The notes: generated from the sequence alone by a model not told the origin. Positions 16,053-25,358 are shown, counted from the stretch's first letter. The stretch is DNA of 64,000 nt from Paenibacillus sp. FSL K6-0276 (GCF_037977235.1 NZ_CP150276.1:5332001-5396000); one strand, 5' to 3'. Numbers and translations are program-made.

Positions 16053-18335
16053 AGCTAATACACTAAGCCGCCGACTCAGATCGTCGGCTTGTTCTGTCAT
16101 ATAGAACTTTCGGTCATTATGCTGCTCACCTCTACTAGCCTCGTATTCCGCCAACACTCTATACTGCCGCAAAAGCTCATTCCCTGAGGCAACACAGTTT
16201 ATGGCCTCCATTCGATTCCCTTCCGCTAACTTTTTCCGGCCTATCATAAGCATGCCTTCAATCCCTTTGACCCACTTAGCGTTGTTGTATTTATCCAGCT
16301 GAATACTTTGACGTATCCAATATAGTGCAGCTACCGGATCATCACTGTACATCCATCGTCTAGCCATTTCCCAGCTTAAACTTGCATTCTCCGGAGAATA
16401 TAGCAAACTCTGCTGGAGAATACTCACGCTCTTTTCGCCTGTGAGCAGCCTGGATAATACTACAGCTATTTTAGGTGATCGGGGATTCCACGCTAGCGAT
16501 TGCTGTAGCAAACCTACCCTCACCGAGGGATCAACCGTCTGAACAGCTTGCCGGTAGTACCTCTCTCCTTGGGCGGCCTGAAAGGAGAACACGGATAGCA
16601 TGAGACAAAGGGAACATGCGACAGTAATGGATAGTCGGCGGAGATATGGGTGCACGGGAATTGGCGGGTTCGCGGATGTCGAATGAGTGGGCTGCGGGTT
16701 CGCAGATGTCGAATGAGTGGGCTGCGGGTTCGCGGATGTCGAATGAGTGGGCTGCGAGTTCGCGGATGTCGAATGAGTGGGCTGCGAGTTCGCGGATGTC
16801 GAATGAGTGGGCTGCGGGTTCGCGGATGTCGAATGAGTGGGCTGCGGGTTCGCGGATGTCGAGTGAGTGGGCTGCGGGTTCGCGGATGTCGAGTGAGTGG
16901 GCTGCGGGTTCGCGGATGCGAAATGAGCGGTGAGCGAACTTCTGGACGTAAAGCTGGTAGTCGCAGATTGATATTCCTGCTCATGTTCAGCCAGGGCAAG
17001 TGCTGGCAGCCAGAAAAGCAGCAGCCAGATTAATCCGTAGCTCCAGTCAAAATCGACTGCGCTGTGCAAAAAGATAACCAAAAATGGCGGCAACAGCCGC
17101 GGCAATCTCTTAGCCAGCAGCCAGCCTGCTGCTAGCAGCATAAGCAGTATGGCTGCTAGGCCGACAAATCCTAGGTTCAACAGGATGTCGAGATAACCAC
17201 TATGCACCTGGCTGCCTACATAAGGGCGAGATTGGGCGGCGAGGTATGAGCTCCGCCAAGTCTCGCCCCCGCGCCCCAGCCAAGGTGCCTCTACCGCCAG
17301 CCGCCAAGCGTCGCGGTAGAAAAGAGCACGCGCGGATACCGTCGATGACGGTCCGGTGATCCGCTCGCGCACGTGCAGGAGAACGGCGGTTCCCGCCGCC
17401 GTCCAACCTGCCACCGCCAATGCCAGCATGGCGGCTCGGGCACTGCCCGCCGCGCTGCGCTGGCGGCGGCACAGCCATAGGCCGGCTAGCAACGCGCCGG
17501 CCCAAAGCCCGGCCAGCAACAGCAGGCCGGGCAAAGGCTCTACCGCCAACTCGGCACGAGCCAGTTGGCGGTAGAACAGCGCCGCGGCGACCACGGGCGC
17601 GGCGCCAGCGGCAAGAAGCGGCGCGATAAGCTGCCGCTTCCAGAGCAAGACGGCGGCGCAGGCGCAAGCCGCCGTCAGCCACGCGCCGCGCGACTCGCTG
17701 AGGAGCAGCGCGGCGGCGTACGGGAACAGCGGCAGCAAGCGCAGCAGCGCGGCGGCCGTGCTTCCCGCTTCTCGCCGCTCCACTCCTTCGCATCCATTCC
17801 CTCTGTTTACTCTCACATCTACGCATCTTGACCCTATCTTTTCACTCCCTCGTTCCACCTTTATGCACGCTGCTCTTGTCTTGTCACTCCCTCGTTCTAC
17901 CTTTACGCATCTTGACCCTGTCTTTTCGCTTCCACGTTCCAACCCAGCATACTCTATCTCTGTCTTTTCACACTCTCGCCCAATGCCACAACCTCCTGCT
18001 CCCCACATCTTCACGCTCTTTTGCGGTTTTACATCATAAGCAGCGACAGCAAATAGCCGCTCCAATAGAAAAACAGCCATCACAGCACCAAAGGCATTAG
18101 GATATTCCATCACCCCTGCTAATCTGGCACCTGTAATGCTTACTTCAGGCGAATTGCTGTAAGCAATAGCGAAAGGTAACTCTACCACCCCGCACACTGC
18201 TAGCAAAGCACTCATGCTTAAGAACATACCCAAAATGGACCACGCGGCAATGATAAGCTGACGCCCCACCCGATTTAACGCGCAAAAACAAACCAAAAAT
18301 GCAAAGCTAGTACAAGCCCCACCGCAATATTTCAT
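16041..18335 (-). CDS. O-antigen ligase/polymerase-like membrane protein with tetratricopeptide-like tail (5' end displaced by frameshift)
   Basis: 764-residue frame with many membrane helices, the Wzy_C-type region (ESRGAWL, APWLGRGGETWRSSYLA, HSGYLDILLNLGFVG) and a C-terminal ~190 residues rich in helical repeats (ALYWIRQSIQLDKYNNAKW). Such proteins join or polymerise glycans on the outer face of the membrane. The first codons MKYCGGAC look like out-of-frame read-through: a preceding frame (18307-18663) ends WGLY where this frame continues TSFAFLV, so one gene was probably split by a single-base change. Two hydrophilic insertions are present: a 14-residue repeat (ERGSEKTGSRCV-like, coded ~17810-17960) and ten-residue HSTSANPQPT repeats (16666-16925). 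Coding DNA around 17200-17760 is far more GC-rich than its neighbours. Confidence 0.75.
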   Translation of the reverse strand: MKYCGGACTSFAFLVCFCALNRVGRQLIIAAWSILGMFLSMSALLAVCGVVELPFAIAYSNSPEVSITGARLAGVMEYPNAFGAVMAVFLLERLFAVAAYDVKPQKSVKMWGAGGCGIGRECEKTEIEYAGLERGSEKTGSRCVKVERGSDKTRAACIKVERGSEKIGSRCVDVRVNRGNGCEGVERREAGSTAAALLRLLPLFPYAAALLLSESRGAWLTAACACAAVLLWKRQLIAPLLAAGAAPVVAAALFYRQLARAELAVEPLPGLLLLAGLWAGALLAGLWLCRRQRSAAGSARAAMLALAVAGWTAAGTAVLLHVRERITGPSSTVSARALFYRDAWRLAVEAPWLGRGGETWRSSYLAAQSRPYVGSQVHSGYLDILLNLGFVGLAAILLMLLAAGWLLAKRLPRLLPPFLVIFLHSAVDFDWSYGLIWLLLFWLPALALAEHEQEYQSATTSFTSRSSLTAHFASANPQPTHSTSANPQPTHSTSANPQPTHSTSANPQPTHSTSANSQPTHSTSANSQPTHSTSANPQPTHSTSANPQPTHSTSANPPIPVHPYLRRLSITVACSLCLMLSVFSFQAAQGERYYRQAVQTVDPSVRVGLLQQSLAWNPRSPKIAVVLSRLLTGEKSVSILQQSLLYSPENASLSWEMARRWMYSDDPVAALYWIRQSIQLDKYNNAKWVKGIEGMLMIGRKKLAEGNRMEAINCVASGNELLRQYRVLAEYEASRGEQHNDRKFYMTEQADDLSRRLSVLASRF
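16666..16925 (-). repeat. 30-bp tandem repeat inside the O-antigen-ligase-like gene
   Basis: About 8.5 nearly identical 30-bp units, with variants at one or two positions, encode (HSTSANPQPT)n on the minus strand. Because the unit is a multiple of three, copy-number change keeps the frame. The encoded linker lies between the membrane part and the C-terminal helical domain. Confidence 0.95.
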
Positions 18336-18663
18336 TTATTGTTCCCTGTGCCGAAAGAGGTTCCCTTAGCCAATGAATCAGATAGAGTGATAGAACTAGC
18401 AAAGGTGCGATCAACATTATTTTCACAGCTCTACGTACTCCACTTACTCCCCCTGTACTGCTTCTCCACTTGCCCACTCCAATGTACAAATAAAGCAGAA
18501 CCGCAGAACACATCACAAACCATAGGGTCAGAAAGGGATACATCTCCTCCGTAAAAAAAAATCCCCGCAACAAACAGGCTCCTACTCCGGCTGCGATTAC
18601 TAAGGTTGCACTAAAATATACGATTAATAAATCCAGACTCCGCTCTTTGTTAACGCTCCACAT
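18307..18663 (-). CDS. N-terminal fragment of the O-antigen-ligase-like protein
   Basis: 118-residue frame with about three membrane helices (LLIVYFSATLVIAAGVGACL, FLTLWFVMCSAVLLYLYI, MLIAPLLVLSLYLIHW). It ends NEILRWGLY, immediately where the overlapping downstream frame picks up TSFAFLVCF. Removal of one base near 18310 would join the two into a ~870-residue protein. It lacks any independent family resemblance. I read it as the 5' part of the same gene, split by mutation or by a base-calling error. Confidence 0.65.
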   Translation of the reverse strand: MWSVNKERSLDLLIVYFSATLVIAAGVGACLLRGFFFTEEMYPFLTLWFVMCSAVLLYLYIGVGKWRSSTGGVSGVRRAVKIMLIAPLLVLSLYLIHWLREPLSAQGTINEILRWGLY

Positions 18664-18796
18664 TTAGATACCCCTGTATTCGTTAAGTTATCTCTATCCT
18701 TTCCACATTTACCCTTCGCAAAACTAGAATGCAAAAAAGACGATACCTCTCCACGAAGGAGCTGCACCGTCCCAATTCTCATTAAAAAAGCTATAT

Positions 18797-18816
18797 AGTT
18801 GCAAAAAGTACACTAA
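18797..18816 (+). repeat. TGCA-n-TACAACTAA-type motif, copy left of the IS
   Basis: GTTGCAAAAAGTACACTAA matches the degenerate motif found four times to the right of the IS, so the IS probably inserted into or beside this cluster. The rest of 18664-18910 is AT-rich and shows no gene. Confidence 0.5.
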
Positions 18817-18909
18817 ACATGCATAGAACCTTACATGAAATCGAAAGATATTAAAAAGTAATAATTTTACAGTTCTACTTTTCGAATTAAGAAAAAAAAC
18901 TAAAGGGCT

Positions 18910-20210
18910 CTTAAGCGTAGGAGTAATTACCAGAAAAAGTAATTTGGTATGGAGTTAGCTCACGATGATTTTTACGGTTTCTCGCTTGTCACCCGTTCGT
19001 GGGGGAGCCTCCGCAGGCTTCGGTATTTTTTGTCTTCCTTTCGAACGCCGTGTCGGCTCAATATCCAGAGTCTGGACGAAAGAATCCCAGTCTCTCGCGA
19101 AGTAATATCGCATCTTTCGCAGAAAGTTCCACGGGCTAAGCAATGTCTGTGTTTCCCGTTGAATTAGCTGGCACAGCAAGGCCGTAATCATCCCGATGTA
19201 GCATTGGACCCAAATCGCGTTCGGATGATGATTGTGAAATGTAACGGTCGCCAGGTGCTGTTTAATCCACTTAAAAAATAGCTCAATTTGCCAGCGACAG
19301 CGATAGATTTCTCCGATATCCTGTGCGGTTAGTTCTTGGCGATTGGTAATGACTTCGTACACCTTACCTTCGTCATCTGAAAACTGTACAAGACGAACCT
19401 GAAAGAGTTGTCCTGAGACTTTGTCCAAAATCTCCACGTCAGCATCTCGGGTAATCAGGCCTTCCTTAGGGATCTCTCGTTCCCGAAGCACTGTATATTT
19501 CGTCTTGGTTTTCAAACGGGCAACAAAGAGTATGGCCTGCTCTACCCACCGTCTAAAATTACCGTAATTGACATAGCCACGGTCAAAGATGTACGTCGTA
19601 TCCTGCTTCGTGACCAAACGGTTAACGGCTTGTTGATCCGACACACCGACAGTAGAAAGCACAATTTCATCCGGGAAATGGCAGCCTGACTCTAAGGAGA
19701 GCAACCGAGTATGAATCTTTACCCCTTTGGTTTTATCTTGATAAAAGGCCCAGTCCCCTAATACCTTAGGTAGAGAAAACGTGGTGGAATCCACTGGAGC
19801 TAATTTTCCAAAGTGCTTGATGCCTTTGGCTCCACGTTGGTGTGCTTTCAATTCTTGAGTCAACTGAGCAAACAGCCACTCTAAATAGGCTAGAGGAATG
19901 GCATTCAGTTTGCGATTTAAGGTGGACTCATGGATGGATGAAAGGCCCGTGAATGCTTGAAGATCTAAGTTCGTTTCCAGATTAAGTACGATGTCAGCCA
20001 ACGATTCCCGTTGCTGGAGTTGGGCCTCGACCAAAAGGGCGATCGCTGAGCCGACAGAAAGCCTTTTGGTATAATGGTCGGTCAGCGGACACCGAAACGA
20101 ACAAAGTTTTAAGCGAATTAAACACTTGCGTAAAACAGAATTTTGCGTTAAATTACCCATGGATGCTCCTTTTTGTAGAGGGATGTGGGTAACACGCCTA
20201 CACTTTCTAC
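18910..20210 (-). mobile_element. IS4-family insertion sequence
   Basis: About 1.3 kb containing one transposase gene. Imperfect terminal inverted repeats are seen: AGCGTAGGAGTAATTACC (18914-18931) on the left matches AGTGTAGGCGTGTTACC (complement of 20188-20204) on the right. The exact ends and a target duplication could not be fixed by eye. It lies within a gene-free stretch between the O-antigen-ligase-like gene and a methyltransferase gene. Confidence 0.75.
18955..20160 (-). CDS. IS4-family transposase
   Basis: 401-residue DDE transposase, apparently intact. The catalytic Asp residues are in APVDSTTFSL and TYIFDRGYVNYGNF, and the Glu lies in the IS4 Y-(2)-R-(3)-E-(6)-K motif YRCRWQIELFFKWIK. 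The C-terminus is basic (RRSKGRQKIPKP). The length and full motif set indicate a potentially active element; only one copy lies in the window. Confidence 0.93.
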   Translation of the reverse strand: MGNLTQNSVLRKCLIRLKLCSFRCPLTDHYTKRLSVGSAIALLVEAQLQQRESLADIVLNLETNLDLQAFTGLSSIHESTLNRKLNAIPLAYLEWLFAQLTQELKAHQRGAKGIKHFGKLAPVDSTTFSLPKVLGDWAFYQDKTKGVKIHTRLLSLESGCHFPDEIVLSTVGVSDQQAVNRLVTKQDTTYIFDRGYVNYGNFRRWVEQAILFVARLKTKTKYTVLREREIPKEGLITRDADVEILDKVSGQLFQVRLVQFSDDEGKVYEVITNRQELTAQDIGEIYRCRWQIELFFKWIKQHLATVTFHNHHPNAIWVQCYIGMITALLCQLIQRETQTLLSPWNFLRKMRYYFARDWDSFVQTLDIEPTRRSKGRQKIPKPAEAPPRTGDKRETVKIIVS

Positions 20211-20313
20211 AATAGGAGTTTTTTTATGGATTGAGAAGTGAAAACAAATCAATATACTCCATATTTAGTAATTTATTAAAACTTTTTTCTCATGTCAGCT
20301 TTTGCGCATGTCT

Positions 20314-20497
20314 AGTGCAAAAAGTACAACTAAGCTCTGATATTCGCTACTGCGTCCTAGTGTAATTGCATAATGTACAACTAATTTCCGAGAATCCCAC
20401 CAGATGAGGAGAATTGTTCGTTTTTAAGTGTACAGAGTGCAACTAATTCACAGTAAAGCAACTTCAGAGGGTATTTAACTGCACAAAATACAACTAA
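20314..20497 (+). repeat. Cluster of four degenerate TGCA-n-TACAACTAA motifs
   Basis: Four ~19-base copies (ending at 20333, 20384, 20446 and 20497; spacings 51, 62, 51) share TGCA, about five A-rich bases, then TACAACTAA or GCAACTAA. A fifth lies left of the IS and a sixth upstream of the metal ATPase gene at 63052. The function is unknown. Apart from this the gap 20211-20525 holds nothing recognisable. Confidence 0.6.
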
Positions 20498-20525
20498 ACC
20501 AACTTACCGCTCCTAAAATGTCGTG

Positions 20526-21716
20526 CTACTCCTCCACCGAACTTTCACTCGGAAGCAGGTCAGCGCATACGCGCTCAAGGTAAGGTTTCGCCCCTATAAA
20601 ATCGCGGAATGCGGTATATTCACGCCATTTGACGGAGTTATCACCACCCGTGCTCTTTACGGCGCGGATCAAAATGTTCTTCGGTGTATTTTCCAGGTCG
20701 ATGAATTCCAGCAGCTGGCTACTATAGCCCATCATATCGAGCAATTTGGCACGGATGGCATCCGTAGCCAAGGCTGAGAACCGCTCCTTCAGTATCCCAT
20801 GCGACAACATCGGACTCATTACTTCATTCTCAATCTGCGCGAATAATTCGTGCTGGCAGCAAGGCACAGACAAAATGACGGAGGCCCCCCAACGTACTGC
20901 TTTTTCGAGTGCAGCATCTGTAGCCGTGTCACAGGCATGAAGCGTTATAACCATATCTACCTGATCCAGCTCATTGTACTCGGCAATGTCACCCACAAGG
21001 AACTTCAGGTGATCGTAACCGATCTTCGCAGCAAGCTCATTACAATGCTCAATTACATCAGCTTTCAAATCAAGTCCAATAATATTAAGTTGCCGCTTCT
21101 TGCGGACGGTCAGATAGTGATAAAGGGCAAAGGTCAAATACGATTTGCCACAGCCAAAATCCACAATCGTTAATGGTCGACCCGTTGGCAGATCGGCAAG
21201 CACATCCTCCACCATCTCCAGGAAACGGTTGATCTGCCGGAACTTATCGTATCGCTTGGCCAGCACCTTTCCTTCTCTATTCATTATGCCGAGCTCCACA
21301 AGAAATGGCACAGGTTCTCCATCCTCCAGCACATAACGCTTGCGGCGGTTGTGTGCTAGATCCGGCTCTTCTTCTTTACTTGGAGACTTGGTAAGGATTG
21401 ATACTTTGAATTTCTTGCTAATCAGCACCTGATAATCCGCTTCCACGGTGCATAACAAGCCTTGTCGATATGATTCTCTAAATAAAAGAGTCATGTCCTC
21501 CGCTGCTAATTCTGCCGGTACGTTGCGATGTTCAACCTTTGTACCAATATAGGACGCAAACTGATAATGCAACTTCCCCTTTAGTTCGACAGGTTTAATC
21601 TGTACCTTCGTACAGGTCTCCCCTTTGTTACGCACTTGGCTTAAGGTAGCCATAATCAAGGTACGGTCATTAATCAGTTGTTCAATAAGAGCTTTTAAAG
21701 ATTCCACAACGCACAT
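20526..21716 (-). CDS. Class I SAM-dependent methyltransferase
   Basis: ~396-residue predicted methyltransferase. The SAM-binding loop TIVDFGCGKSYLTFALYHYL is near the middle (~residues 186-205), with the Asp of strand 2 in IIGLDLKADVIEHCN and the motif HACDTATDAAL further on. The order and the CCQHEL motif resemble a family with eukaryotic GSTCD-like relatives. Whether it modifies RNA or a small molecule is unknown. The start is ambiguous: ATG 21716 lacks spacing to AAAGTGAG, GTG 21707 has it at nine bases, and a further ATG lies at 21764 just after a TATAAT. No operon partner is obvious. Confidence 0.78.
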   Translation of the reverse strand: MCVVESLKALIEQLINDRTLIMATLSQVRNKGETCTKVQIKPVELKGKLHYQFASYIGTKVEHRNVPAELAAEDMTLLFRESYRQGLLCTVEADYQVLISKKFKVSILTKSPSKEEEPDLAHNRRKRYVLEDGEPVPFLVELGIMNREGKVLAKRYDKFRQINRFLEMVEDVLADLPTGRPLTIVDFGCGKSYLTFALYHYLTVRKKRQLNIIGLDLKADVIEHCNELAAKIGYDHLKFLVGDIAEYNELDQVDMVITLHACDTATDAALEKAVRWGASVILSVPCCQHELFAQIENEVMSPMLSHGILKERFSALATDAIRAKLLDMMGYSSQLLEFIDLENTPKNILIRAVKSTGGDNSVKWREYTAFRDFIGAKPYLERVCADLLPSESSVEE

Positions 21717-21798
21717 CTCACTTTCGGGATTAAAAATGGAGAATCTATGTCTCCTAACCATCATCGTTCCATTATATCACGGCTTTACAAGAGGTATC

Positions 21799-22608
21799 CT
21801 AGCAGGGCTTCACATGCAGCTCTCCACTAACAATAGTTATTGCTCGGCCAGACATCTTAATTTGGTCTTTGCATACCTCAAGCTGAAGCAAGCCTCCACG
21901 TTCGGAAGCTTGATAGGCGGTCAACTGCGTACGGTTGAGTCGACTAGCCCAAAAAGGTGCTAGCGCAGTATGCGCTGAGCCTGTGACCGGATCCTCATTT
22001 ACTCCCATCTTCGGTGCAAAGAACCGTGACACACAATCAATGCCTTCGGTGGAGCTTTCAGCAGTAACCGCGAAGGCTCTCCCTTCAAGTCGGGATAAAG
22101 CCCCAAAGTCGGGAGTAAATTCGCGAACTAGGGATTCCTGATCGAGTCGTACAAGCACATTGTCAGCATATAGCATAGTTTCCACCACATTTGCTTCTGT
22201 AATACCAAGTGCTTCTGTAAGAGCCGGAATTGTAGAAGAAGGTCTAAGCTCATAAGGTGGGAAGTATAGTGATATCAGGTCACCTGCACGAGAAGCTCTA
22301 AGCAACCCACTGCGTGTATAGAATCTAGCTTCCACATCGGGATCCAGCAATCCAGCCTCCCACAATACATGTGCACTTGCTAGTGTAGCATGGCCACACA
22401 AATTAACCTCAGCCTTGGGCGTGAACCAACGCAGGCGATATCCATCATTCTCCGGCCAGAGAAAGGCCGTCTCTGACAAATTCATTTCTGCTGCTGTCTT
22501 CAGCATAAATGCCTCGTCGACAGTATGCTTCAGCAAGCATACTGCCGCCGGGTTTCCTGAATAAGCTTTCTCTGCAAAGGCATCAATAATAAATAACGGG
22601 GTATTCAT
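21799..22608 (-). CDS. PhzF-family isomerase
   Basis: 269-residue PhzF/diaminopimelate-epimerase-fold protein. Signatures: FIIDAFAEKAYSGNPAAVCLL at the start, the catalytic Glu in MNLSETAFLW, NLCGHATLASAHVLWE, and GVNEDPVTGSAHTALAPFW. Family members isomerise small metabolites; the substrate here is unknown and no phenazine genes are nearby. ATG 22608 overlaps the TAA of the upstream DUF6483 gene (TAATG), so the two form an operon; the longer frame to 22659 is therefore rejected. Confidence 0.9.
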   Translation of the reverse strand: MNTPLFIIDAFAEKAYSGNPAAVCLLKHTVDEAFMLKTAAEMNLSETAFLWPENDGYRLRWFTPKAEVNLCGHATLASAHVLWEAGLLDPDVEARFYTRSGLLRASRAGDLISLYFPPYELRPSSTIPALTEALGITEANVVETMLYADNVLVRLDQESLVREFTPDFGALSRLEGRAFAVTAESSTEGIDCVSRFFAPKMGVNEDPVTGSAHTALAPFWASRLNRTQLTAYQASERGGLLQLEVCKDQIKMSGRAITIVSGELHVKPC

Positions 22609-23279
22609 TAGGCTTCCGACTCCCTCCGAACTTCTGTGATCCGGCTCCACTCTTTCCATCCTTGTTCCACTTCATGTATAGGAAGCGAGCCTTGTTCCAA
22701 TTCTTCAGGTGATTTAAGCAGCAGCCGTCTGTACAGATTATCACCTTCCAGCGAGACATCTTCCTCCTGCTCCCATAGTCGATACAGACTGTCCTCCGCT
22801 TTACTGTAATGTCCAATCGACTCCATATAAACTAGCAGCAGCCGTTCCGTCTTGGCTGGAAGACGATACGCTTTGACTTCCTCCAGAAGTCCATCGATAT
22901 CCTCTGTCATCTGCAGCATTTCTCGATCAGCGCCGTGCAAACCTGCGTACAAATATAAATGCAGTGCCCTCATACTTTTGAATAGTCCTGCATCATGATC
23001 GCCACTTGCAGCATAAATGCTGCCCTCTTCCTTAAGCAGTTTGGCTACACCTTGAAGCTTATCAGACTCCAACACACCGTTAAAACGGAACATATCTATG
23101 ATATCTTCTACAGATAGTGAATTTAAAAGACGTGAGTTCAGCGGAAAATGTCGGTTCAATAGCTCATCAATTTCCCATAAGGCTTCCGTTGTCTTCCGCT
23201 CTTGCTTGAGCGTTAGAACCTTGGCAACCATCGCCGTCATATCTTCGATCATTCGGACAATATAGTCTCTTCGGAACAT
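22608..23279 (-). CDS. DUF6483-type protein, 223 aa
   Basis: Helical cytoplasmic protein. MFRRDYIVRMIEDMTAMVAK at the N-terminus and repeated helical pairs afterwards are typical of this uncharacterised Firmicute family. No membrane segment or catalytic motif is visible. The start at 23279 follows GGGGGAAG; the longer frame to 23348 has no ribosome site. Translationally coupled to the PhzF gene. Confidence 0.75.
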   Translation of the reverse strand: MFRRDYIVRMIEDMTAMVAKVLTLKQERKTTEALWEIDELLNRHFPLNSRLLNSLSVEDIIDMFRFNGVLESDKLQGVAKLLKEEGSIYAASGDHDAGLFKSMRALHLYLYAGLHGADREMLQMTEDIDGLLEEVKAYRLPAKTERLLLVYMESIGHYSKAEDSLYRLWEQEEDVSLEGDNLYRRLLLKSPEELEQGSLPIHEVEQGWKEWSRITEVRRESEA

Positions 23280-23500
23280 GAACTTCCCCCTTTTCCATAC
23301 TGTAACTGTAAGGCTTGTGTATCTGGCTATTATATGTGCTCTATTCATTTATCTTAAACCATTGCATTACGCTATGCCACCAAAGCAATTATAGGAAAAA
23401 GAATGAACATAATCCTTCTTCTTATTTACACAAAATACCAAGTTAAAATATACTTGACCCCACCAATCAAGGATGAATACATAGGAGGCAATCCCTACTC

Positions 23501-24393
23501 ATGATCCCCGCAAATACTACTGAATCTAACAGCCGTAACCCCTTCCTGGGATTCACTGATCCATTTGCTGAATCACGTGCTTTTCCTTTTCTATGGCTAG
23601 GTCACCTGATTTCATTTCTAGGAAGCTCAGTTACCATGTGTAGGATTTGGGATAGATGCCTTTACTTACTTAATGTCCTTAGTCTGTCTGATCTATTTAC
23701 GAAAAGTACTACTCATCAAATCAAAGTCTGAAATAGCCAAGTCCGCTACATCATCTGATATACAACCCTTGAAATCTTCTCCGAATTGGAAGCAGGATTT
23801 CATGAAGGGGATAGCGGTATTGCGAAGTCAGCCCTGGTTGTGGATTACGATTTTGGCTTTTTCATTCATCAACATTTGTTATGCCGGTATTACAAGTATT
23901 CTTGTACCTTGGCTTTTTAAAGTACACCATGGCTGGGAGCCCTACATTTATGGACTTGTAGTCACTTTTCTCAGGAGTTGGTGCGATTATCGGAGGACTG
24001 CTGTTCGGCATGAGACCCAAGTGGAATCATCGAGGGTTTATGGCCTACGGAGGTGCTTTCCTAAGCGGTCTGGCGCTACTGTTTCTCCCCTTTGCTCCAA
24101 ACGCCATTAGCGCAATTGCCCTATTTGCTCTCGAGGGCTTCGGTCTAATGATCTTTGGCCTCATTTGGGAGATTAGTCTACAAGAGCTCGTGCCTCAGGA
24201 AGCCTTCGGTCGTGTTGCCAGTTTAGATCTGCTAGGCTCCTTCGCACTGCTACCTATTGGGTATATCCTTGTGGGTGAGTTGGCTGACCTCATTGGAGGC
24301 GTAACAACCATAGCTATCTTTGCCGGACTGGGAATGACATGTATTGGGATCGTATTAAGTGTTCCATCCATCCGCAATTTCAATTGTCTCCTA
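23501..24393 (+). pseudogene. Decayed MFS transporter
   Basis: Remnant of a major facilitator permease in three reading frames. It starts normally (LWLGHLISFLGSSVTM), then loses several helices by an internal deletion near 23637, and resumes in another frame as GFGIDAFTYLMSLVCLIYL. It shifts again near 23970, where YGLVVT is followed in the next frame by GVGAIIGGLLFGMRP. The last part (GFGLMIFGLIWEISLQELVP, SLDLLGSFALLPIGYILVG) is well preserved up to 24390. The gene cannot make a full transporter. It ends at a shared bidirectional terminator. Confidence 0.85.
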
Positions 24394-24394
24394 G

Positions 24395-24443
24395 AAAAGA
24401 GGCAGCCCACGCCAGTTACTTTGACGCGGAGCTGCCTCTTTTT
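24395..24443. terminator. Bidirectional terminator
   Basis: AAAAGAGGCAGC (24395-24406) pairs perfectly with GCTGCCTCTTTT, with A and T runs on the two sides. It serves the remnant MFS gene on the plus strand and the alpha/beta hydrolase on the minus strand. Confidence 0.9.
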
Positions 24444-24461
24444 GAATTATTATTTCAGCGA

Positions 24462-25268
24462 TCACACATGGCTGTTAATACTAACCGTAGCTTGGGCGAA
24501 TTCCTTGATAACCTCTGCTAACCGTTCCGGAGCTTCAAAGAGGCTCATGTGGCCTGCTCCAGAAATCGTAGCTTGCGTTATGTTTGGTTTATCCGAAGTA
24601 AAGGTGCGCTCCGCAGGAATCAGTCCATCCTGCTCGCCAGCAACAAGTAGTACTGGCAGCGTGGTAGCTGTGATCACATCACGTCGATCTGGACGCTCGC
24701 GCATCGCCAGTGCAGCTCCCGTTGCTCCTTGTGGAGGCGTTTTGTAGCCAATTTCTTTTGCTCGTTCCAGCAGCTGCGGTGATGCAGAAGCGGTTGCTTT
24801 AGCAAAAATTCCTGGGACGAAGCTGTCCACAAAAGGAGTAATGCCTTCATTTTGAATCCTGCTGACACTTTTCAATCGATTCTCCCTAGCTTCTTCACTA
24901 TCCGGATATGCCGTAGAATGGATTAATCCAAAGCCCTTCAACCTAGAGGCATACCGCTGCGCGAACGAAAGTGTAATATATCCACCAAGTGAATGTCCCA
25001 GCATGGTGCATTCAGAAATTTCAAGTGTATCTAACAAGCCCAGAACATCATCTGCCATTTTTTCAATAGTATAGGGTCCTAGTGGAGCCTCTGAAGCTCC
25101 ATGACCACGTAAATCGGGAGCAATCACTCGGTAGTTGTTGCTTAAAATGGGGATGACTTGTTCCCAGTATTCAGCACTTCCACAAAAGCCATGCAGTAAT
25201 ACAATAACCTCGCCTTTCCCCTGATCACTGTAGCAAATATTGCTTCCGTCACAACGTACTCTTTCCAT
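24462..25268 (-). CDS. Alpha/beta-fold hydrolase
   Basis: 268-residue hydrolase. The oxyanion motif VLLHGFCG (~residues 23-30), the nucleophile elbow GHSLGG with Ser93, the acid in VAGEQDGLIP and the His in GAGHMSLFE complete a catalytic triad. No signal peptide, so cytoplasmic. The substrate is not readable; relatives include esterases, haloperoxidase-like enzymes and 3-oxoadipate enol-lactonases. A monocistronic unit ending at a shared terminator. Confidence 0.9.
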   Translation of the reverse strand: MERVRCDGSNICYSDQGKGEVIVLLHGFCGSAEYWEQVIPILSNNYRVIAPDLRGHGASEAPLGPYTIEKMADDVLGLLDTLEISECTMLGHSLGGYITLSFAQRYASRLKGFGLIHSTAYPDSEEARENRLKSVSRIQNEGITPFVDSFVPGIFAKATASASPQLLERAKEIGYKTPPQGATGAALAMRERPDRRDVITATTLPVLLVAGEQDGLIPAERTFTSDKPNITQATISGAGHMSLFEAPERLAEVIKEFAQATVSINSHV

Positions 25269-25358
25269 GGCTGCTTCCCTCTTTCCAAAATACTAAGATA
25301 TATTAACTAATATCTATTATTAAGCAAAACAGCTCTCCTTGAAACCGGCATCCTATTC

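Noticed and set aside
16064..16090. Dedicated terminator for sdpI
   Set aside because: AAGCCG-CCGA/TCG-TCGGCTT forms a hairpin, but it lies inside the coding end of the convergent ligase-like gene and lacks a proper T run.
16666..16925. CRISPR array
   Set aside because: Repeats are contiguous 30-bp units with no unique spacers and lie inside a coding frame.
16646..17033. Plus-strand open frames made of repeated MSNEWAAGSR- and GLRVRGCRM-like units
   Set aside because: They are readings of the 30-bp tandem repeat in other frames. The unit is a multiple of three, so all frames stay open; only the minus-strand frame continues into a recognisable protein.
17200..17831. Long arginine/alanine-rich frames on both strands
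   Set aside because: They overlap the GC-rich core of the ligase-like gene, where stop codons are rare. No domain or ribosome site supports them.
21770..21799. Promoter for the methyltransferase gene
   Set aside because: TATAAT is present on the minus strand but no acceptable -35 was found at 16-18 bases.
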